DNA of 14,204 nt from Deltaproteobacteria bacterium (GTDB lineage: Bacteria > Desulfobacterota > Desulfobaccia > Desulfobaccales > 0-14-0-80-60-11). Below the pieces are notes generated by a model, which saw only the letters and a program-made list of their open reading frames with translations, made no database searches and was not told where the DNA came from. Positions 7,126-12,937 of this stretch are shown piece after piece (position 1 is the first letter of the stretch; each line of letters begins with the position of its first letter). The stretch is from the NCBI GenBank assembly GCA_016874945.1, contig VGSO01000031.1:1-14204 (forward strand). Reading direction: 5' to 3'. The position numbers and the translations under genes are program-made.

Positions 7126-8217
7126 CCTTGGGAGCTCAATGGCGCCGACACCTACTATACCCAGGGCAACGTGGGCATCGGCACTACCAGCCCCGTTTCT
7201 CCCTTGCACATCATTAGCGGTTCTCCTGGCCTAGCAATTCGAGCAGTAGCCGAAGCTTCCGGGGAAGCTGTTGCAGTGTATGGATACTCATCTTCGCCAG
7301 ATCACCCCTTGGCTGCCGGGGTTGCGGGCTCCGCCACCGGGTACGGTGCCGGGGTCAGAGGAATAAGTTATTCAACCTTCGGCGTCGGGGTCTGGGGAAG
7401 AAATACTGCAACCAGCGGAACGGGGATTTATGGAGTGAGTGAAGCCACGGAGGGGACTGGCGCGGGGGTGAAAGGCCAGTCAAATGCACCCTTAGGTTTG
7501 GGCGTTTATGGTCAAGGATATTATGGCGTTTATGGTTCGGGATATAATGCCGTTTATGGCGAGGCAACCCAAGGCTCTAGCGGCAACGGTATCCTGGGAA
7601 AGTCGTTTGGAAATAGCTCGGGTTATGGTGTTTATGGCATAACCGATATGGGCAAGGCTGTGGTTGGGTATGCTACTACCGGCTATGCCGGGTATTTCAT
7701 TGGCCCTGTAGAAGTCACTGGATACTTGACCAAGGCCGGGGGAGGCTTCAAGATCGACCATCCCCTGGACCCCGCTAACAAGTACCTCATCCACTCCTTT
7801 GTGGAATCCCCGGACATGAAGAACATTTACGACGGGGTGGCGAAACTGGATGAGAGCGGCGAAGCCTGGATCGACCTGCCCGAGTATTTCGAGGCCCTGA
7901 ACCGGGATTTCCGCTATCAATTGACCTGCATCGGCGGATTTGCCCCGGTGTACATCGCCGAAAAGATCGCCGGGAACCGGTTCAAGATCGCGGGGGGCAC
8001 TCCCGGCATGGAAGTCTCCTGGCAGGTTACCGGCATCCGCCAGGACGCCTATGCCAATGCCCACCGCCTCCCCGTGGAGGAGGCGAAGGACGCCCGGGAA
8101 GCCGGCTATTACCTGCATCCCAAGCTGTTTGGCCAGCCCGAAGAGAAGCAGGTGGAATGGGGCAAGCATCCGGATAAAATGCGGCAGTTGCAGGAGATGC
8201 GGGCGCGGCGGAAGTAA
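6997..8217 (+). CDS. Remaining open part of the collagen-like protein
   Basis: After the second stop codon the first ATG in frame is at 6997, inside the collagen-like region, giving 406 residues: about 14 Gly-X-Y triplets, the GNVGIGTTSP linker, VYG-type repeats (residues ~90-230) and the conserved ~150-residue C-terminal domain. There is no ribosome binding site before this ATG and no signal peptide, so an exported product is unlikely from it. It is listed because an automatic annotation would call it. The best reading is the 3' part of the pseudogene starting at 6637. Confidence 0.5.
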   Translation: MGPTGPTGPTGAQGPQGPIGPQGPQGPQGLTGPQGPTGPAGASPWELNGADTYYTQGNVGIGTTSPVSPLHIISGSPGLAIRAVAEASGEAVAVYGYSSSPDHPLAAGVAGSATGYGAGVRGISYSTFGVGVWGRNTATSGTGIYGVSEATEGTGAGVKGQSNAPLGLGVYGQGYYGVYGSGYNAVYGEATQGSSGNGILGKSFGNSSGYGVYGITDMGKAVVGYATTGYAGYFIGPVEVTGYLTKAGGGFKIDHPLDPANKYLIHSFVESPDMKNIYDGVAKLDESGEAWIDLPEYFEALNRDFRYQLTCIGGFAPVYIAEKIAGNRFKIAGGTPGMEVSWQVTGIRQDAYANAHRLPVEEAKDAREAGYYLHPKLFGQPEEKQVEWGKHPDKMRQLQEMRARRK

Positions 8218-8323
8218 ACGGATAATCCATCACCCCATGGCAGCTTCGGTAGGTCCCTGGCAGGTTTGGCCTCCCGAAGTTAGCATCCAACCGAGTCTCA
8301 TGCCGGGGCGGACCGCAGCCGGT

Positions 8324-8640
8324 TACACCGTTTTCGGTTTTCGGTTAGGAAAACCTGGGATACCAATGAGCCTCTTGCAAAAGTCATGGTCAAAAGCGGA
8401 ATCAACGATATTGGGTCGGTTCCCTCCCCCTTGAGGGGGGAGGGTAAGGGTGGGGGTGGCAAAATTAGTTTGTATTATCCAATAGTTATAAACGGCTTCG
8501 CCCCCCTTTCCCTAAGCCCCCCCGTGGGGAGGGGGAATAGAAGCCGGGACCGGTTTTGCTAAATTTTTGCAAGAGCCTCCAATAAGTTACAAATTGTATT
8601 TGTTGCATTTGAAAGGGAATCAAGTATTACACCTCGGACC
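8324..8640 (+). repeat. Dispersed repeat, copy B, interrupted by a MITE
   Basis: The left half (8324-8367) reads ACACCGTTTTCGGTTTTCGG, then TTAGGAAAACCTGGGATACC and AAT. The right half (8580-8640) reads CAATAAGTTACAAATTGTAT, then TTGTTGCATTTGAAAGGGAA and a TATTACACC end. Joined at CAAT, the halves align with the uninterrupted copy C (10207-10315). The 212 bases between them are absent from copy C. Confidence 0.75.
8368..8579. mobile_element. 212-bp MITE-like element
   Basis: The ends are 15-bp terminal inverted repeats with one mismatch: GAGCCTCTTGCAAAA at 8368-8382 and TTTTGCAAGAGCCTC at 8565-8579. The flanks carry a 4-bp direct repeat CAAT (8364-8367 and 8580-8583), consistent with target-site duplication. 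The comparison with dispersed repeat copy C shows the site without insertion. Inside are G/C-rich hairpins (CCCTCCCCC with GGGGGAGGG around 8422-8443) and C-rich runs near 8505-8535, but no coding capacity. It must have been moved by a transposase supplied in trans; the family is not identified. Confidence 0.72.
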
Positions 8641-8835
8641 TGGTGGTAATACCAAGATGCAATCAAATTGGTCAGCCAACCAGCCGGATATATTAATTTT
8701 TTCAGGGGAGAAGTTGGAGTAATTCCGGGGAGCTTTGCGAGTCGCGGGACGCCGGGCTTGCACCAAGTCGCCCCCAAACCACAAAAAAAAGGCGGGATTT
8801 ACCCGTCTTTCTTTCTTCCATACACCTGGCCATAA

Positions 8836-8858
8836 AGGGGCGGGAAATTCCCGCCCCT
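8836..8858. repeat. Perfect 11-bp palindromic hairpin
   Basis: AGGGGCGGGAA (8836-8846) and TTCCCGCCCCT (8848-8858) are perfect complements around a single central A. There is no T tract on either side, so terminator function is unproven. It may be a two-fold protein binding site or a small mobile palindrome. Confidence 0.5.
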
Positions 8859-8970
8859 GATGGCGCAAGTTATATAAAAACCTGGATCAGCAGTTTAAAG
8901 CCAGAAATGCTCACCATTTATCCCAACCCAGCGGGAGGGGACTGCGAGTTATACTGAAATTCGGCAAGAT

Positions 8971-9010
8971 TAAGCCACCCCTCCCCCTTCATCTCAGGGG
9001 GAGGGGCTTA
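8971..9010 (-). terminator. Strong hairpin downstream of the minus-strand secreted protein gene
   Basis: A perfect 11-bp stem (CCCCTCCCCCT 8978-8988 with AGGGGGAGGGG 8996-9006) with a 7-base loop is extended by TAAG/CTTA at its foot. It lies 65 bases downstream of the stop of the minus-strand gene that ends at 9075. It lacks a U run, so it could equally be another copy of the G/C palindromes found at 99-140 and inside the MITE. Confidence 0.35.
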
Positions 9011-9074
9011 GAGACTAGCATCCACCAGGTTCTTCCCAAGTTCTCGGGCTGTTTTTTAAGAGCTTCCTTTCCAC

Positions 9075-9410
9075 CTACTTGTTGGCGATCATAGAGGTAA
9101 TTGCGGGAACTGCCGCAGCCGTGTTGGCGCAGGTGACGGTGACGGTTTTACCGTTGGCCAGGGCGGTCAACGCCACCGCCAGATACTCCTTCCCGCGGGC
9201 GGCCGGCAAGCTACATTTTTTATTGTTCCAGACCGGAGTAGCGGCAGTATCTGTTAAGAAAACATAGTACACGGGGGTGGCGGCGCTTGTATTAAACACG
9301 CCTGTGCCATCGACGCTGCAGGTGACCGTGGCCGCCGACGCGGTCCCCACAAAAGAGGCCATCAGTAAACCCATTGCGACCAACACGAGAACTGCTTTCC
9401 TGGTTTTCAT
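9075..9410 (-). CDS. Small secreted cysteine-containing protein, unknown function
   Basis: The 111-residue product has a classic signal peptide (MKTRK, a hydrophobic core to about residue 20, cleavage at ASA-A near residue 26). A GGGAGG box six bases before the ATG on the minus strand supports the start. The mature protein of about 85 residues has three cysteines (31, 66, 94), threonine/alanine-rich strands and a conserved-looking KEYLAVALTALANGKTVTV segment near residues 74-92. It is probably periplasmic or extracellular. It stands alone between long repeat-rich spacers. I do not recognise the family; an odd number of cysteines leaves room for a dimer or a free thiol. Confidence 0.8.
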   Translation of the reverse strand: MKTRKAVLVLVAMGLLMASFVGTASAATVTCSVDGTGVFNTSAATPVYYVFLTDTAATPVWNNKKCSLPAARGKEYLAVALTALANGKTVTVTCANTAAAVPAITSMIANK

Positions 9411-10090
9411 CTTCGCCTCCCTGATGCTTTAATTTTTATCCAATACTATGGATGAGGCAGTTGCACTGCCATTGATCCCCCACCAAGTTGCCAACCCTTC
9501 TCCATGGTTGGCGCCTCAATTTTATCCAGTTTAACCTCTCTAACTCATCTTATCTCTATTAATCTCCAAAAAGCAAGCAAAAAAAAAGTGTCGCCATCTT
9601 TTTATTTGGAGGCCGAAGGCCCCGCTCCTCCAAACCAAAATGGCCAATGAATTGTAAAGGTTATATTAAAACCCCCTGTCTTCTTGAAGCTGACTTACTG
9701 TTACAAAGTAGCAAAATATTTTTGAAAAATCAACAAAAAAACCTCAGCGCCAAAGCTTTGAGGGAAATTGGAGACCGTCCCCAGTTATCCCGCCCCCCGG
9801 CGCCCCCGGTTGTTCGGAACAATCATTCGTATTTCCGGCCACTAAGCCAATCAAGAAAACTTAATTTTCGGAGCCTGGTGGCCGAGTCCGCTCCCCTTAT
9901 GAGGCATACAAACTTAAATGCAAATATGATACCAAACCTTAAGAGCCGAAGAACGGCCGCAGGCTTCAGCCGCCGCCGGCGGCGTCGGGAAGCCTGGATG
10001 GAGATTTAGTTAACCGAGCCAGGTTGACCTTCCGGTGTAAATGATTAGGTTTTTAACACCGTTGTAAATAATTCTAAACAAGGAAGATAA
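9411..10090. other. Long spacer between the minus-strand secreted gene and a small plus-strand ORF
   Basis: This divergent spacer has a sigma-54-like promoter for the left gene (9457-9471), an A-rich tract near 9580, and a hairpin TTTGGAGG/CCTCCAAA (9605-9612 with 9627-9634). A near-palindrome TTGTTCGGAACAA lies near 9810-9822, and a CGGTGT/ACACCG pair at 10033-10061 sits in the leader of the small ORF. The 120-codon open frame at 9647-10009 has no ribosome binding site and an unnatural composition (a run of arginines), and is not taken as a gene. Confidence 0.55.
9457..9471 (-). promoter_or_regulatory. Sigma-54-like promoter or palindromic operator
   Basis: On the minus strand, TGGCAGTGCAACTGC matches the sigma-54 pattern TGGCA-N6-TTGC closely: the -24 GG and -12 GC are correctly spaced and one T is changed. 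It would place the transcription start about 35 bases before the ATG at 9410. The same bases form a perfect 6-bp inverted repeat (GGCAGT/ACTGCC with TGC between), so an operator is an equal alternative. Confidence 0.3.
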
Positions 10091-10246
10091 ATGATTGCCA
10101 CCCACGGGACCGCCCTCTCCCGCATCATTGCCTATCTTGGCCTGATTCTTTTACTCCTGTTTATCGTAACGGTTTACAACCTCCCTCCGCTGGACCTGTT
10201 CGTCTATAACACCGTTTTCGGTTTTCAGTTTTCGGTTTTCGGTTAG
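10091..10246 (+). CDS. Small membrane peptide, 3' end inside a dispersed repeat
   Basis: An ATG preceded by AAGGAAG (10080-10086) opens a 51-codon frame. It encodes a short polar start, a single hydrophobic segment (AYLGLILLLLFIVTVYN, residues 14-30) and a tail that enters the dispersed repeat at about residue 40 (NTVFGFQFSVFG) and stops at TAG 10244-10246. The first 39 codons look like the N-terminus of a membrane protein, such as a larger inner-membrane component cut off by repeat insertion. The last 12 residues are repeat-encoded. It is either a truncated gene or a real small membrane protein; I favour truncation. The family is not recognised. Confidence 0.4.
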   Translation: MIATHGTALSRIIAYLGLILLLLFIVTVYNLPPLDLFVYNTVFGFQFSVFG

Positions 10247-10315
10247 GAAAACCTGGAATGCCAATAATTTACAGATTGTATTTGTTGCATTGGAAAGGGA
10301 ATAAAATATAACCCG
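10207..10315 (+). repeat. Dispersed repeat, copy C (uninterrupted)
   Basis: This copy contains ACACCGTTTTCGGTTTTCAG with an extra tandem CGGTTTT unit, then GGTTAGGAAAACCTGGAATG, CCAATAATTTACAG, ATTGTATTTGTTGCATTGG and a short AT-rich end. It matches both halves of copy B across the point where the MITE sits in B. The tandem unit number varies between copies, suggesting slippage in the CGGTTTT part. Confidence 0.72.
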
Positions 10316-10436
10316 GGGCGCGGCTTGGCGCTCGCGGCTTCGGCCCATCATGGCGCTACAGGTGGTGGCGGCCCGGCTCAAATGGGGTGGAATCCCCTTC
10401 CCCTTTGGTTCCCTTGACCTTTCCCCCCCTTGTTCC

Positions 10437-11945
10437 CTAAAATTTTTCCCAGCCGCCGCCCAGGGCCTTGTAGAGGGCCACGAGATTGGTGGCCAGGGTG
10501 CGGTGGCTCTGGGCCAAGGCGTCTTCGTTGGCGTAAAGGGAGCGCTGGGCCGTGAGCACGTTGAGAAAATCCGTTCTCCCGGCCACATAGAGCCTCATGG
10601 CCAGGTCCACCGCCTGGCGGTTGCTGGCCACGGCTTCGGTCAACGACTTAAGGCGTTCCTGTTCCTTGGCGAAGGCCACCAGGGTCGTTTCCACGTCCCT
10701 TAGAGCGGTGAGCACAGTCTTTTCATAAGCCGCCAGGGTTTGCTCCTGAATGGCTTCCTGGACTTTGATATTCCAGCGGATGCGGCCGCCGGCGAACACC
10801 GGCCAGGAGACGGTGGGACCGAAGGACCAGAATTTGCTGGCCCCGATATTTCCCAGCCTGGCAATGTCACCGGCGGACACGCCGAGGGTGCCGGCCAGGT
10901 TAAACCTGGGGAAAAGGTCGGCGGTGGCCACTCCGATGCGGGCCGTGGCGGCGTGAAGCTGGGCCTCAGTCCGGCGGATGTCCGGGCGGCGGCGCACCAG
11001 GTCGGACGGCAGCCCCACGGGGATTTCCGGCGGAGAGGAAGCGATGGGGAGAGGCTTGGCCAAATCCTGGGCCAGGACGGCCGGCTCCCGGCCCAACAGC
11101 ACTCCCAGGTTATAAATGGCTGCCTTGGCCGAGGACTCCAAAAGCGGTATCTGGGCCTCGGTGGTGGCCACCTGGGCGTCGGCGTTGGCCACGTCCAGAC
11201 GGCCGATAAACCCGGCCGCAAACCGCTTGTGTGTAATCTTGGCGGTCTTCTTCTGGGCCTCCAGGTTCTTGCGGGCGATATCAACCTGGCTCTGAAATCC
11301 CCGGAGGTTGAAGTAGTTGGTCCCCACATCCCCCACCAGGGTTATCAGGACGTCCCGGCGGTCTTCCATGGCGGCCCGGAAGTCGGCGGTGGCGGCCTCC
11401 AGGTTGCGGCGGGTCCCCCCAAAAATATCCAGTTCCCAAGTAGCGTCCAGACCCACCTGAAATAATTCCCGAACGCCCCCCGCGGTGGCGATGGCCCCGC
11501 CGCCTGCGGCTTCGCTGGAGCCCTGGCTCTTTTGATAAATCACCGAGGTCTCCACCTGGGGATACAAGGGCGCCCCGGCCACCCCCCGGGCGGCCCGGGC
11601 CTGGAGAATGCGGGCCTCGGCCTGGCGCACATCCAGATTGGAGCGAATGGCCATCTCCACCAGGGAGGATAGGATGGGATCGTTGAAGGAGTTCCACCAT
11701 TCCGCCAGGGTTACCGGATCGGCCTTGGTTTTGCTGGGGAGGGCCTCGGTGACCACGGCCTGGCCGTCCCAATTCTCCTGGACCTTCATCTCCGGCGGAC
11801 GGTAATCCGGTCCCACGGCGCAGCCCAGCCCGGCAAGCAGGCATAGAACCGCCAGTGCGAGTGCCAAAAAGAGCTTTGGTAGCACAGCCTTTCCAGGCTG
11901 TGCCTCTTCGGTCTGGTTACTCTTCTGGTTCCAAAAGGAAAGCAT
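10437..11945 (-). CDS. Outer-membrane efflux lipoprotein (OprM/NodT/TolC family)
   Basis: The 502-residue protein is an outer-membrane factor of tripartite efflux pumps: a trimeric beta-barrel and alpha-helical tunnel that receives substrate from a periplasmic adaptor. A lipoprotein-type signal ends at Cys42 in GCAVGPDYRPP, the hallmark start of OprM/NodT proteins. Two OEP repeats follow (~70-285 and ~300-495), with AGRTDFLNVLTAQRSLY and the family ending KALGGGWEKF. The N-terminus is odd. Residues 15-24 (AQPGKAVLPK) are encoded by REP copy R1, so the palindrome lies in frame just before the hydrophobic core. ATG 11945 has GAGG only three bases upstream. A GTG inside the REP (11883-11885) would give a compact signal peptide and 482 residues. 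The MacB-type permease further upstream on the same strand is its likely partner. Confidence 0.93.
   Translation of the reverse strand: MLSFWNQKSNQTEEAQPGKAVLPKLFLALALAVLCLLAGLGCAVGPDYRPPEMKVQENWDGQAVVTEALPSKTKADPVTLAEWWNSFNDPILSSLVEMAIRSNLDVRQAEARILQARAARGVAGAPLYPQVETSVIYQKSQGSSEAAGGGAIATAGGVRELFQVGLDATWELDIFGGTRRNLEAATADFRAAMEDRRDVLITLVGDVGTNYFNLRGFQSQVDIARKNLEAQKKTAKITHKRFAAGFIGRLDVANADAQVATTEAQIPLLESSAKAAIYNLGVLLGREPAVLAQDLAKPLPIASSPPEIPVGLPSDLVRRRPDIRRTEAQLHAATARIGVATADLFPRFNLAGTLGVSAGDIARLGNIGASKFWSFGPTVSWPVFAGGRIRWNIKVQEAIQEQTLAAYEKTVLTALRDVETTLVAFAKEQERLKSLTEAVASNRQAVDLAMRLYVAGRTDFLNVLTAQRSLYANEDALAQSHRTLATNLVALYKALGGGWEKF
11875..11904 (+). repeat. REP palindrome R1 (subtype 1, inside the efflux lipoprotein gene)
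   Basis: TTTGGTAG precedes a hairpin with 9-bp arms GCACAGCCT and AGGCTGTGC around a TTCC loop. It is identical in its core to R3 and R5. It lies inside the coding sequence of the outer-membrane lipoprotein and is translated as AQPGKAVLPK. Confidence 0.88.
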
Positions 11946-11968
11946 AATCCTCGGAAGCCACCGGTTTC

Positions 11969-11997
11969 AAGCACAGGCTGGAAAGCCTGTGCTACTG
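11969..11997 (-). repeat. REP palindrome R2 (subtype 2)
   Basis: The arms GCACAGGCT and AGCCTGTGC surround a GGAA loop, with the GTAG tetranucleotide on the minus strand. It sits in the 5' leader of the outer-membrane lipoprotein gene and faces R1 in inverted orientation 64 bases away. Confidence 0.85.
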
Positions 11998-12174
11998 AAT
12001 TTGGGTTTCTTGTTTTTTGGCAAAGAATTTGCATGCAACATGTTGATTTGAATAAGGAATCAGTTTAATTTATCAGTTTGGTTGCGGCCTCAGCCGCGCT
12101 GTGGCACCAAGTTTATTTATTCAGTCAATATTCCAGACGTTCAGTTTGGCCCGTTTGCAACCTGTATGTCATTT

Positions 12175-12204
12175 TTTGGTAGCACAGCCTTTCCAGGCTG
12201 TGCC
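12175..12204 (+). repeat. REP palindrome R3 (subtype 1)
   Basis: The core is the same as R1, with GGTAG at its foot. It lies 11 bases past the RAYT stop codon, on the 3' side of the transposase gene. Confidence 0.88.
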
Positions 12205-12215
12205 CCTTTGAGCTG

Positions 12216-12845
12216 TTACGTTTCAGGTTCCCCTGGTTCCCAGAGAAAGGCATAATCCTCCGGAGAATGGCACAATTCGGCCTTGACTGGATTACTGCGG
12301 ATATAATTCCATTTATCCAGATACTCATCATAATCTCTTACAATGCGGTCATAACTTTCTTCCTGCCATAAAGCGCCTTTTGTATTTCTAGATTTATTGA
12401 TTTGCAGGGCGCTGAAACCTTTAATACTTTGCAAAATCTTACTTAATGGAAAATCCACTTTAGATTCAGAAATAGAAGGTTTTAGCAATAGGTGAACATG
12501 GTCCTGCATCACCACGGAAACTATCACCAAATATCTAATATTGTGGAAATGTTTTATAGCATCTAACACCATTATTCTTTCTTCCTCAGAAAGATTACCC
12601 GATTTAAGGCGAAAAGAGACAAAATAGAAACTGCCGGTAAATTGCCAGTGTGGCAGATTGCGGCGAGTGATCAGTAACCCATCCTTTTGGGCACAGGCTG
12701 GAAAGCCTGTGCTACCAATATTTTTTTGTTTCTCTTTCTCTTCTATATTATCGTGTTCACCGGCTTTATTTGGTAGCACAGCCTTTCCAGGCTGTGCCCG
12801 CAGCTTTTTTGGGTTTTCAATGGATGTCATAATTTCTCGTAACAC
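12216..12845 (-). CDS. REP-associated tyrosine transposase (RAYT, Y1/HUH family)
   Basis: The 209-residue protein belongs to the IS200-like Y1 transposases domesticated to move REP palindromes. The core begins near residue 59 (ITRRNLPHWQFTGSFYFVSF). It has the HUH motif in VVMQDHVHLLLKP (His116, His118), a candidate catalytic tyrosine in QEESYDRIVRD (Tyr165), and the family-typical YLDKWNYIRSNPVKAELC near residues 175-192. The first ~58 residues are unlike the family and contain two REP-encoded peptides: RAQPGKAVLP (16-25, copy R5) and IGSTGFPACAQ (43-53, copy R4). The start is uncertain: GTG 12845 or ATG 12830 has no strong ribosome binding site, and nothing suits the core itself, so the REPs may have displaced the native start. 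It uses more AT-rich codons than the efflux genes around it. Confidence 0.9.
   Translation of the reverse strand: MLREIMTSIENPKKLRAQPGKAVLPNKAGEHDNIEEKEKQKNIGSTGFPACAQKDGLLITRRNLPHWQFTGSFYFVSFRLKSGNLSEEERIMVLDAIKHFHNIRYLVIVSVVMQDHVHLLLKPSISESKVDFPLSKILQSIKGFSALQINKSRNTKGALWQEESYDRIVRDYDEYLDKWNYIRSNPVKAELCHSPEDYAFLWEPGEPET
12691..12718 (-). repeat. REP palindrome R4 (subtype 2, inside the RAYT gene)
   Basis: The core is identical to R2 and inverted relative to R5. It is translated in the RAYT frame as IGSTGFPACAQ. Confidence 0.87.
12769..12799 (+). repeat. REP palindrome R5 (subtype 1, inside the RAYT gene)
   Basis: The core is identical to R1 and R3, with GGTAG at its foot. It is translated in the RAYT frame as AQPGKAVLP, the same peptide that R1 gives in the efflux lipoprotein. 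Confidence 0.88.
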
Positions 12846-12852
12846 TCATTAA

Positions 12853-12877
12853 GCACTGAATTGAAAGCCTATGCCAC
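12853..12877 (-). repeat. Decayed REP copy R6
   Basis: It matches R4 at about 19 of 25 positions by eye. The right arm (GAAAGCCT.TGC.AC) is preserved, but the left arm has lost pairing. It lies just upstream of the RAYT start and continues the alternating orientation of the series. Confidence 0.5.
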
Positions 12878-12937
12878 GGGATTTCCTATCTTTTTCTTGT
12901 TTTTATTCTATTGTCAACAATCATTAATCAAGTTCGA

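Larger units (their letters stand above)
6637..8217 (+). pseudogene. Collagen-like, tail-fibre-like surface protein gene with two in-frame stops
   Basis: A single frame of 526 codons runs from ATG 6637 (GGAGGG box at 6623-6628) to TAA 8217 but is interrupted by TGA 6667-6669 and TAA 6862-6864. No frameshift is needed to join the parts. The first stop falls inside the signal peptide (MRTRYRLLKL, stop, VMVLCGAVFFSPASK). The second lies between a carbohydrate-binding-like segment (WDEFAVYNAKDVVFYFGSSW) and the collagen-like repeat. Next come GNVGIGTTSP, glycine/tyrosine-rich VYG repeats, and a conserved C-terminal domain (KIDHPLDPANKYLIHSF, then DFRYQLTCIGGFAPVYIAEK, then EVSWQVTGIRQDAYANAHR). 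Each stop is one substitution away from a sense codon (TTA for the first, TCA for the second). The intact ancestor was probably an exported surface or appendage protein. Confidence 0.7.
8218..9074. other. Repeat-filled spacer without genes
   Basis: No gene is supported over 850 bases. It contains dispersed repeat copy B (8324-8640), split by a MITE-like element (8368-8579), then an 11-bp palindrome (8836-8858) and a long G/C inverted repeat (8971-9010). The rest, 8641-8835 and 8859-8970, shows no recognisable structure. Minus-strand open frames at about 8559-8868 run across the repeats and have no ribosome binding site. Confidence 0.65.
12175..12877. mobile_element. REP/RAYT unit (transposase gene with flanking REPs)
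   Basis: The RAYT gene is bracketed by R3 downstream and the decayed R6 upstream, with R4 and R5 inside its 5' part. An arrangement of a RAYT gene with flanking REPs is the usual 'REPtron' layout (established for RAYT families). There are no IS-type long terminal repeats and no target duplication that I can see. The boundaries are those of the outermost REPs and are approximate. Confidence 0.6.

Noticed and set aside
9647..10009. 120-codon open frame on the plus strand
   Set aside because: It has no ribosome binding site, a mixed unnatural composition with a run of arginines, and no resemblance to a protein family; treated as spacer.
6333..10315. CRISPR array as an explanation for the repeated sequences
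   Set aside because: The three copies are ~2 kb apart with no regular short spacers, and no cas genes are present.
10740..11465. 241-codon plus-strand frame opposite the efflux lipoprotein
   Set aside because: It is an antisense shadow of a clear OprM-type gene on the other strand.
11875..12877. REP hairpins as intrinsic terminators
   Set aside because: They have no consistent T tract after the stem, several lie inside coding sequence, and orientation alternates; mobile REPs fit better.
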